Shown here: positions 1-4,773 of the stretch, in pieces
Layout of the letters: the number at the start of each line of letters is the position of its first letter
Numbering within the stretch: the stretch's first letter is position 1
Assembly: GCA_900756495.1 (NCBI GenBank)
Contig: CAAEKI010000082.1
Span: forward strand, 1-6,520
Length of the DNA: 6,520 nucleotides
DNA from: an uncultured Oscillospiraceae bacterium
GTDB taxonomy: Bacteria; Bacillota; Clostridia; Oscillospirales; Oscillospiraceae
Reading direction: 5' to 3'
Notes under the pieces: generated by a model
The model's input: the letters and a program-made list of their open reading frames with translations, nothing else
What the model was told of the DNA's origin: nothing
Database searches by the model: none
Program-made: the position numbers and the translations under genes

Positions 1-29
1 GAGGCCGGACCCCGATAGGGTCCGGCCTC
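1..29 (-). terminator. Probable intrinsic terminator of the cupin-TRAP-SDR operon
   Basis: Positions 1-12 (GAGGCCGGACCC) and 18-29 are perfect reverse complements around a 5-nt loop (CGATA), giving a 12-bp GC-rich stem. It begins 34 nt past the stop codon of the SDR gene, the last gene of the minus-strand operon. The U-tract that should follow on the minus strand would lie to the left of position 1, outside the window, so the terminator call rests on the stem and its place. The plus-strand side has only a CTCTCTC run, so a terminator for a gene arriving from the left is less likely but not excluded. Confidence 0.75.
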
Positions 30-63
30 CTCTCTCAGCGTGCTGAACGGGCTGACGGCGCTT

Positions 64-819
64 TTACCAGATGGTCCAGCCGCCGTCCACCACCAGGGTG
101 TGCCCGGTGATCATTGCGGCCTCGTCGGAGGCGAGGAAGGCGAAGGCGGCTCCGATCTCTCTGGGCTCCACAAAGCGGCCCAGGGGGATCATCCCCAGCA
201 TTTTTTTGCCGTATTCAGGATCCTCCAGGCGTTTGCGGGCCAGGTCGGTCATGGCGAAGGTGGGGGCCACCACGTTGACGGTGATGCCGTCCTTGGCCCA
301 GTCATAGGCCAGGGCGCGGGCCATGGACATGATGCCGCCCTTGGTGGCGCAGTAGGGCTGCTGGTTCTCGCGGGCCACGATGCCGGCCTGGCTGCCCGTA
401 AAGATGATGCGGCCGCTGTGCTGTTCCTTCATGACGGCGGCCACGGCCTGGGCTGTGAAGAAGCCGCCCTTGATATTCACTGCAAAGTGGGCGTCCCAGC
501 TCTCCGGGGTCACATCCTCGGCGGGCATGGGCCTGTTCATGCCCGCGTTGCTGGCCAGGATGTCAATACGGCCAAAGCGCTCTTTCACTGCAGCCACAGC
601 GGACTGGATGGCGGCCTGGCTGGTCACGTCCATGGCCAGGGGAAGGACGTCGGAGGCCCCGGCTGCGCGGCACATCTCTACCGTCTTATCTAGGGAGACG
701 CCGGGCAGGTCGGTGGGGACGACGCAGGCCCCCTGTTTGGCAAAGGCCACAGCAATGGCCTGTCCAAGGCCAGTGGCGGCGCCGGTGACGATGGCGGCCT
801 TTCCATCGAGTTTAAACAT
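64..819 (-). CDS. Short-chain dehydrogenase/reductase, gluconate / 2-keto-3-deoxygluconate 5-dehydrogenase type
   Basis: A 251-aa classical SDR oxidoreductase, expected to be a soluble NAD(P)-dependent alcohol/ketone dehydrogenase. Visible motifs in order: the TGAATGLG nucleotide-binding loop (12-19), an acidic residue at the end of strand 2 (D37, which usually favours NAD over NADP), D64, NAG (91-93), and the catalytic tetrad N115, S143, Y156, K160 in YCATK. The C-terminus ends in the usual ITGHTLVVDGG. Length is normal. The ATG has AAAGGAAG 8 nt upstream, which fixes the start. It is the last gene of the operon, 57 nt after dctM, so it probably oxidises or reduces the acid imported by the TRAP system. 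General resemblance is to KduD/IdnO-type enzymes acting on sugar acids, but the substrate is inferred. SDR motifs do not settle specificity and it could act on another hydroxy acid. Confidence 0.93.
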   Translation of the reverse strand: MFKLDGKAAIVTGAATGLGQAIAVAFAKQGACVVPTDLPGVSLDKTVEMCRAAGASDVLPLAMDVTSQAAIQSAVAAVKERFGRIDILASNAGMNRPMPAEDVTPESWDAHFAVNIKGGFFTAQAVAAVMKEQHSGRIIFTGSQAGIVARENQQPYCATKGGIMSMARALAYDWAKDGITVNVVAPTFAMTDLARKRLEDPEYGKKMLGMIPLGRFVEPREIGAAFAFLASDEAAMITGHTLVVDGGWTIW

Positions 820-840
820 ACAGATTGCTTCCTTTCGTAC

Positions 841-870
841 GGGGCGGCCGGATAGTGGAACCGGCGCCCC
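841..870 (-). promoter_or_regulatory. Stem-loop between dctM and the SDR gene
   Basis: GGGGCGGCCGG at 841-851 pairs with CCGGCGCCCC at 861-870 around a 9-nt loop, giving ten base pairs with one bulged G. It fills most of the 57-nt gap between the dctM stop and the SDR ribosome binding site. There is no T-tract on the minus strand, so it does not look like a full intrinsic terminator. An mRNA-stability or partial-attenuation role is an inference. Confidence 0.55.
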
Positions 871-876
871 GGATTA

Positions 877-2160
877 TCACAGCATGGAGTTGGGCAGGAG
901 CATGACCAGATCCGGGACGTATGTAATGAGGAAGAGGATGGCGATGGAGAGCAGGATGTAGCCCACCGTATGCCTGTTGACCACGACCTCCACCTTGTCC
1001 TTCGTCAGTCCGGCGGCGACAAACAGGTTCAGGCCCAGCGGGGGGGTGGCGCAGCCAATGGCCAGATTGATGCACATGACCACGCCAAAGTGCACAGGCT
1101 GGATCCCAAAGACGGTCAGGATGGGGGCGAAGATGGGGGCCAGAATCAGGATGGCCGCGGTGGTCTCCATGAAGCAGCCCACGATGAGGAGCAGGATATT
1201 GACCATCAGCAGGAAGACGTACTTGTTGGGGCAGAGACTGATGATAAACTCGGCAATTACATTGGTGATCTGGTAGCGGGCCATGACATAGCCGAACACG
1301 GCGGCGCAGGCCATGATGAAGAGCACCATGCCGGTGGAGGAGGCCGAGCCCAGAATGACGGTCTTCAGCTCCCTGAGCTTGAGCTCACGGTAGATAAAGA
1401 GGCCGACAATGAGCCCGTAGGCGCAGGCCACGCCGGCGGCCTCGGTGGGGGTGAAGATGCCGCCGTAGATGCCGCCCAGGATGATGACGGGCATCAGCAG
1501 GGCGCCGATGGCCTCCAACGTGCTTTTGCCCAGGTTGCGCAGGCTGAACTTGGTGCGCGGCACCTCTTCCTTGTGCTTGATGCCGTACTGGATGGGGATG
1601 ATCATCATGGCCACGCCCATCAGGATGCCGGGGATGATGCCGCCCATGAACATGGCGCCAACGGAGGCCTCGGAGACCGAGGAGTAGGACACCATGACGG
1701 TGGAGGGCGGGATGATGCAGCCCAGAATACCGGCCACGGCCACAGTGCCCAGAGAGAAGCGTTTGGTGTAGCCCGCCTCAATCATGGAGGGCACCATGAT
1801 GCTGCCGATGGCGGCGCAGGTGGCGGTGGGGGAGCCGGACAGGGCGCCGAAGAGCATACAGGCGAAGACGGCGACCACGCCCAGGCCGCCGGGCAGCCAG
1901 CCCAGGATGGCGTTGCAGAAGTTGACCAGCCGGCGGGAGATGCCGCCCGAGGACATCAGGCTGCCGGCCAGCATAAACAGCGGGATGGCCATGATGGTAA
2001 AGCTGTCCAGGGAGCCGAACATGCGCTGTCCGATGATGATGGGGCTGATATCGCCGCAGGCCAGGATGACGGCGACGCCGCCGGCGGCCAGGCACAGGGC
2101 GATGGGCGCGCCGAAGATCAGCAGAACCACAAAGACGATAAAAAGAATGGCGGCTTCCAT
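877..2160 (-). CDS. dctM: TRAP transporter large permease subunit (DctM family)
   Basis: A 427-aa polytopic membrane protein, hydrophobic throughout, the ion-coupled translocation subunit of a tripartite ATP-independent periplasmic-type transporter. Family signatures are clear: SGSPTATCAAIGSIMVPSM around 108-126, GCIIPPSTVMVSYSS around 148-161, GGIFTPTEAAGVACAYGL around 233-250, and GCATPPLGLNLFVAAGL around 369-385. The frame stays open 12 codons further upstream, but the ATG at 2160 is preferred. It has AAAGGAGG 10 nt upstream, it begins the hydrophobic first helix, and it overlaps the dctQ stop by one base (TAATG), the usual arrangement for translational coupling. It works with DctQ and the DctP binding lipoprotein to import an organic acid using a Na+ or H+ gradient. 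Length and motifs are normal, with no sign of damage. Confidence 0.96.
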   Translation of the reverse strand: MEAAILFIVFVVLLIFGAPIALCLAAGGVAVILACGDISPIIIGQRMFGSLDSFTIMAIPLFMLAGSLMSSGGISRRLVNFCNAILGWLPGGLGVVAVFACMLFGALSGSPTATCAAIGSIMVPSMIEAGYTKRFSLGTVAVAGILGCIIPPSTVMVSYSSVSEASVGAMFMGGIIPGILMGVAMMIIPIQYGIKHKEEVPRTKFSLRNLGKSTLEAIGALLMPVIILGGIYGGIFTPTEAAGVACAYGLIVGLFIYRELKLRELKTVILGSASSTGMVLFIMACAAVFGYVMARYQITNVIAEFIISLCPNKYVFLLMVNILLLIVGCFMETTAAILILAPIFAPILTVFGIQPVHFGVVMCINLAIGCATPPLGLNLFVAAGLTKDKVEVVVNRHTVGYILLSIAILFLITYVPDLVMLLPNSML

Positions 2161-2672
2161 TATTCCGTGACCTCCTTTGACGTCCTGGCTTTGCATGTAA
2201 AATCACAGACCACGTCGGCGACGGCGTGGATTGCACCAAGCGCCATGGAGACGGGGATGACCGCAAAGACATACGCGATGGGGATGCGGGTAGCGGTGGT
2301 AAGCTGCCCGCTGCTCAGGTATTTTTCAAAGCACATGACGGTGAAAATAAACAGCCCTACCACGACGATAGCGCTGAGGATATTGCGGATTTTTACGATG
2401 GCGGGGTACCACGCCTTGGGGAACATCTCTGAGAAGACCACCACGCCGACGTGGCCGTGGTTGCGGAAGCAGTAGGCCGCTCCGCTGTAGCCGCACCAGA
2501 TCATGGTATACCGGGCGATCTCCTCGCCCTGCATGAACTCAACCTTAAACACATAACGGCACAGGACGATGGCAATGGTGACCACGACCATGGCCAGGAA
2601 GGATATGATGGCGACATAGTCCTCCACGCCGCCGATAATTTTTCCGGCTATTTTTAAAGCGGATGGTTTCAA
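2160..2672 (-). CDS. dctQ: TRAP transporter small permease subunit (DctQ family), TTG start
   Basis: A 170-aa membrane protein with four hydrophobic segments at roughly 18-38, 51-69, 92-115 and 129-153, as expected for DctQ. The family region after helix 1 is recognisable: GEEIARYTMIWCGYSGAAYC, then RNHGHVGV, with the conserved acidic pair E50-E51, R54 and H74. The start codon is TTG at 2670-2672. It has AAAGGAG 8 nt upstream, no ATG or GTG lies upstream in frame, and the first internal ATG (residue 28) would cut into helix 1. It lies 142 nt after dctP, and its TAA overlaps the dctM ATG. It pairs with DctM in the membrane to form the transport core. The TTG start may keep its synthesis below that of the binding protein. 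Confidence 0.94.
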   Translation of the reverse strand: MKPSALKIAGKIIGGVEDYVAIISFLAMVVVTIAIVLCRYVFKVEFMQGEEIARYTMIWCGYSGAAYCFRNHGHVGVVVFSEMFPKAWYPAIVKIRNILSAIVVVGLFIFTVMCFEKYLSSGQLTTATRIPIAYVFAVIPVSMALGAIHAVADVVCDFTCKARTSKEVTE

Positions 2673-2732
2673 TTTCCCAACTCCTTTGCAAAAAAAGGGA
2701 TCTTCAGGTGATACCGGTTATGACGGGAGCGG

Positions 2733-2774
2733 GGAGGGCGGAAGGGGGGAGGAAGGAATAACCTCCCGCCCTCC
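2733..2774 (-). promoter_or_regulatory. Large stem-loop between dctP and dctQ
   Basis: GGAGGGCGG at 2733-2741 is a perfect reverse complement of 2766-2774. Inside it, a further 4 to 6 bp can form between GGGAGG and CCTCCC around AAGGAATAA. It lies in the 142-nt gap just after the dctP stop (2815). No T-run follows directly on the minus strand; the T7 at 2690-2696 is some 37 nt away. An intercistronic hairpin here is commonly associated with stabilising the upstream binding-protein message and lowering expression of the downstream permeases, but that role is inferred. Confidence 0.6.
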
Positions 2775-2814
2775 GGACTCCCTGCCGGCGGATATCCGAA
2801 TCAACGGCGCGGGG

Positions 2815-3897
2815 TCAGCTCATCAGGCTGGCCTCAGACTCCTGGATACGGGTGATCATGTCGGCCTCGATGCCCACGGTGCCCACGTACTTGTCGTACA
2901 CGGAGGACATGGCCTCGGCCCACTCGGCGGCATCCACGTCGATGATCTCCACGCCGTAGTCCTCGATGTTCTGCCTGTAGGTATCGGCATACTCGAAGGC
3001 GATCTCTCTCTGGTATGTCATGGCCTCGTCAAAGGCCTTCTGAACAATGGCCTGATCGTCGGCGGACAGGGAGTTCCAGAGATCTTCGTTCATCACCACC
3101 AGGGAGGGGATGAAGTGGTGGTTGGTCATGGTGATGTACTTGCACTGCTCATAGAAGTTGCCGCCGTACATGTTGGTGAGGGTGGTGCCGGAGACCGCGT
3201 CGATGGTCTTCTGCTGCAGGGAGGTATAGATATCTCCCCAGGCTACGGACAGGGGCATGGCGCCAATGGCAGAAAAGGAATCGGACTGGAGGTTGGAGGA
3301 GTGGGAGCGCACGCGGACGCCCTCCATATCGGAGGGGTGCTCGATATAGATGTTGCTGCCCACCATGTAGGTGCCGTTCTCAAAGTAGCCCAGGCCCTTG
3401 AAGCCGCTGCCCTCCAGGGCGGCGCAGCGGTCGGCGGCCAGCCAGTCGTCCATGACGGCCCAGGCGCCCTCGATGGACTGGAACAGGTAGGGCAGGTCGA
3501 AATAGTTCTGGCTGTCCACAAAGCCGGACATGGAGGGGGTGGAGCAGATGGCGAAGTCCAGGGTGCCCATCTGGACGGACTCCAGCATGGCGATCTCAGA
3601 ACCCAGGACGCCGCCGCTCTGGACGGTGGCCTCCATGCGGCCGCCGGAGTACTCGTTGAGCAGCTCGGCAAACTTCACCAGGCCGATGTCCCAGGGCTGG
3701 TCGGCGGCCAGGACGTTGCCGATCTGCCAACTGTAGGTCTTTCCCTCGGCAGCAGGCTCGCTGCCGCCGCCGCTGGGGGCGCTGCTGCTGGGAGTGCCGG
3801 CATTTCCGCCAGAGCCGGAGGAGTTTCCGCCGCCGCAGGCGGCCAGGGCGAGGACCATAGCAAGAGCCAGCATTGCAGTAAGGATCTTTTTCTTCAT
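2815..3897 (-). CDS. dctP: TRAP transporter substrate-binding lipoprotein (DctP/SiaP family)
   Basis: A 360-aa precursor. Residues 1-21 form a lipoprotein signal peptide (MKKK, hydrophobic core, lipobox LAAC with C21), so the mature protein is lipid-anchored on the outer face of the membrane. Residues 22-50 are a Gly/Ser/Pro-rich tether. The rest is the two-lobe DctP fold: YSWQIGNVLAADQPWDIGL near 55-73, SGGVLGSEIAMLESVQMGTLDF near 94-115, GVRVRSHSS (194-201) with R197 where family members have the arginine that binds the ligand carboxylate, then IGAMPLSVAWGDIYTSLQQKTIDA (211-234). Ligand is therefore probably a carboxylate, identity unknown. The frame stays open 21 codons further upstream, but the ATG at 3897 starts the signal peptide. 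Its SD (AAAAGGA) is 13 nt upstream, rather distant. It is second in the operon, 75 nt after the cupin gene. Confidence 0.96.
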   Translation of the reverse strand: MKKKILTAMLALAMVLALAACGGGNSSGSGGNAGTPSSSAPSGGGSEPAAEGKTYSWQIGNVLAADQPWDIGLVKFAELLNEYSGGRMEATVQSGGVLGSEIAMLESVQMGTLDFAICSTPSMSGFVDSQNYFDLPYLFQSIEGAWAVMDDWLAADRCAALEGSGFKGLGYFENGTYMVGSNIYIEHPSDMEGVRVRSHSSNLQSDSFSAIGAMPLSVAWGDIYTSLQQKTIDAVSGTTLTNMYGGNFYEQCKYITMTNHHFIPSLVVMNEDLWNSLSADDQAIVQKAFDEAMTYQREIAFEYADTYRQNIEDYGVEIIDVDAAEWAEAMSSVYDKYVGTVGIEADMITRIQESEASLMS

Positions 3898-3928
3898 AAC
3901 TATCCGCACATCCTTTTCTATTATTTTC

Positions 3929-3950
3929 GGGCCCGGTGAAACCGGGGCCC
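3929..3950 (-). promoter_or_regulatory. Stem-loop between the cupin gene and dctP
   Basis: GGGCCCGGT at 3929-3937 pairs with ACCGGGGCCC at 3941-3950 across a GAA loop, giving nine base pairs with one bulge. It sits about 15 nt before the dctP ribosome binding site and 23 nt after the cupin stop. The sequence that follows on the minus strand is GAAAATAATAG, not a U-tract. It may act as a 5' stabiliser of a processed dctP message (inference). Confidence 0.55.
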
Positions 3951-3972
3951 ATATCATCAAACCGATCTGTGC

Positions 3973-4314
3973 CTACGCGTAGTTGCCAATGACCAGCATC
4001 CGGGCGGGCAAATTAGTCTCGTTGATGAGACTGCGCCCCTCCCTGGGCTTGAAGGATATGGATTCACCGGCGTGAACGACATACTTTTTGCCGTCCTTGT
4101 CGGTGACCGTCATTGCGCCCTCAAGCACATAGTAGACTTTCTCCTGCGGGCTGGCGTCGTCCCACTCTGCCCCGCCTCCGGGGAGGAAGACGGACAGGCC
4201 GATCCAGAATTTCTCTGCGCCGGTCTCCTCCTTGCCGTGGACCCGCAGCGGAACCATACCGAAGTGGCCGGGAGCGGAATATGGTTTGAGTTCATCGAGT
4301 GTGCGTTTTACCAT
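3973..4314 (-). CDS. Small single-domain cupin protein lacking the canonical metal-binding histidines
   Basis: A 113-aa soluble protein with the small cupin beta-barrel pattern. Motif 1 is at about 46-66 (GGGAEWDDASPQEKVYYVLEG) and motif 2 at about 83-98 (GESISFKPREGRSLIN). The acidic residue (E58) and the glycines are kept, but the HxH of motif 1 is D-A-S-type here and the motif 2 histidine is absent. Only H17, H26 and H81 exist, outside the usual ligand positions. The start is secure: ATG with AGGAGG 9 nt upstream. It is the first gene of the operon, 75 nt before dctP. Related operon cupins (for example KdgF in uronate breakdown) ring-open or isomerise sugar acids, but those carry the metal site, so function here is open: an isomerase-like enzyme working without metal, or a ligand-sensing protein. 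Confidence 0.88.
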   Translation of the reverse strand: MVKRTLDELKPYSAPGHFGMVPLRVHGKEETGAEKFWIGLSVFLPGGGAEWDDASPQEKVYYVLEGAMTVTDKDGKKYVVHAGESISFKPREGRSLINETNLPARMLVIGNYA

Positions 4315-4420
4315 CTGGGATACCCTCCTTTATGTTTTTGTGTGCAATTTTTAAGTGTCGGCGATTGGCGGACACGAATTGCCGGACAAAGATGCCATAG
4401 ACTCCGATGAGGCCAGCGGC

Positions 4421-4447
4421 AAAAAATTGCCAGTCGTACGACTGGCA
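4421..4447 (-). terminator. Terminator-like hairpin in the operon leader (possible attenuator)
   Basis: On the minus strand the perfect palindrome TGCCAGTCGTACGACTGGCA (4447-4428) can fold into an 8-bp stem with a GTAC tetraloop. It is followed at once by ATTTTTT (4427-4421). That is the form of an intrinsic terminator. It lies downstream of the candidate operon promoter (4548-4575) and about 107 nt before the cupin start codon, so it would act within the leader. Whether it terminates conditionally is not visible; no leader peptide or clear alternative antiterminator was found beyond a weak GGCAA/TTGCC pairing that would compete with it. Confidence 0.55.
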
Positions 4448-4473
4448 GTAAAGCGGGCTAGCCCGCTTTACTG
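4431..4473. repeat. Tandem perfect palindromes flanked by 5-bp direct repeats
   Basis: The 43-bp block consists of a 14-bp palindrome (CAGTCGTACGACTG, 4431-4444), one G, and a 28-bp perfect palindrome (4446-4473, half-site CAGTAAAGCGGGCT). Both palindromes begin with CAGT and end with ACTG. The block is bordered by ATTGC at 4426-4430 and ATTGC at 4474-4478. This could be a target-site duplication around a small palindromic (REP/MITE-like) element, although a 5-bp match may be chance. There is no coding capacity. Confidence 0.6.
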
Positions 4474-4524
4474 ATTGCAACCTCTGTATGTATTTAGAAA
4501 AGTGCCCGAACAAAAGAATACACT

Positions 4525-4534
4525 TGGTATACCA
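4525..4534. promoter_or_regulatory. Operator-like palindrome TGGTATACCA (GntR/FadR-UxuR type)
   Basis: A perfect 10-bp palindrome in the context CTTGGTATACCACAA. It lies about 7 to 16 nt downstream of the start expected from the minus-strand promoter at 4548-4575, an ideal place for a repressor. Operators of FadR-branch GntR regulators have the form TnGTnnnACnA or TGGTATACCA, and E. coli UxuR/ExuR sites centre on TTGGTATACCAA. The regulator gene is not in the window, so the assignment is by motif and position only. Confidence 0.55.
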
Positions 4535-4547
4535 CAACGCTGCCTTT

Positions 4548-4575
4548 ATTTTAACATACTTTTTCCTATAGTCAA
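4548..4575 (-). promoter_or_regulatory. Sigma-A promoter for the cupin-dctPQM-SDR operon
   Basis: On the minus strand TTGACT (4575-4570) and TAAAAT (4553-4548) are separated by 16 nt, with AT-rich surroundings. The expected start is near 4541, giving a leader of about 225 nt before the cupin ATG. It is the best promoter match upstream of the operon; nothing comparable was found between the leader terminator and the cupin gene. Confidence 0.65.
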
Positions 4576-4592
4576 GTGTACTGAGAAAAAAA

Positions 4593-4621
4593 TTGGAAGC
4601 TCCTCAAAATTTGTATAGAAT
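4593..4621 (+). promoter_or_regulatory. Possible upstream promoter for the flavodiiron gene
   Basis: TTGGAA (4593-4598) and TAGAAT (4616-4621) are 17 nt apart. It stands back to back with the minus-strand promoter and would give a leader of about 145 nt for the flavoprotein gene. It is weaker than the nearer candidate at 4674-4702. Confidence 0.35.
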
Positions 4622-4673
4622 AGGATGCCTGGCCTTCCTGCGCCAATGGCCGGCGCATTCTCATGCTCCCGTC

Positions 4674-4702
4674 TTTACCTTTGAAGCCCTTTGTGATAAA
4701 AT
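4674..4702 (+). promoter_or_regulatory. Probable promoter of the flavodiiron gene
   Basis: TTTACC (4674-4679), a 17-nt spacer, and TAAAAT (4697-4702). The expected start near 4709 gives a leader of about 65 nt. A short inverted repeat (TGCGCC at 4639-4644 with GGCGCA at 4652-4657) lies just upstream and could be a regulator site, but it is too short to assign. Confidence 0.6.
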
Positions 4703-4713
4703 AGACAAACAGT

Positions 4714-4736
4714 CCCTCCCGGCGCGTCCGGGAGGG
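4714..4736 (+). promoter_or_regulatory. 5' leader stem-loop of the flavodiiron mRNA
   Basis: CCCTCCCGG (4714-4722) and CCGGGAGGG (4728-4736) form a perfect 9-bp stem with a CGCGT loop. It begins about 5 nt after the predicted start of transcription. No U-tract follows. The ribosome binding site (GGAGG, 4759-4763) stays outside the stem. A 5'-end stem in this position often protects the message from decay; that is inference. Confidence 0.5.
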
Positions 4737-4773
4737 CCGCGGCACCCTGGTAAACAGAGGAGGACAAATCCGT

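Noticed and set aside
40..693. A 217-codon plus-strand open frame opposite the SDR gene.
   Set aside because: Antisense shadow; the minus-strand frame has the complete SDR catalytic set and a good ribosome binding site.
970..2475. A 501-codon plus-strand open frame opposite dctM and dctQ, rich in Gly, His, Asp and Gln.
   Set aside because: It is the antisense shadow of dctM/dctQ. Its skewed composition is what GC-rich third positions produce on the opposite strand, it spans a gene junction, and the minus-strand proteins carry clear family motifs.
2504..2513. A second GGTATACC palindrome inside dctQ, resembling the operator at 4525-4534.
   Set aside because: It encodes the conserved Arg-Tyr-Thr of the DctQ signature and lies deep inside a gene, so coding constraint explains it.
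2789..2798. The 10-bp palindrome CGGATATCCG just after the dctP stop.
   Set aside because: Too short to separate from chance, and it is next to the stronger stem at 2733-2774; no promoter or regulator motif fits it.
2686..3939. A 417-codon plus-strand open frame opposite dctP.
   Set aside because: Antisense shadow with low-complexity Gly/His/Val composition; the minus strand encodes a lipoprotein signal and a complete DctP fold.
4421..4478. The repeat block considered as a CRISPR array or an attachment site.
   Set aside because: There are only two different palindromes with no spacers, and no integrase, cas or tRNA gene is nearby.
4292..4537. An 81-codon minus-strand frame in the divergent region, with a hydrophobic stretch.
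   Set aside because: It runs through both palindromes, the T-tract, the cupin ribosome binding site and the cupin start codon, has no ribosome binding site of its own that I can see, and matches no family. A decayed gene fragment cannot be excluded.
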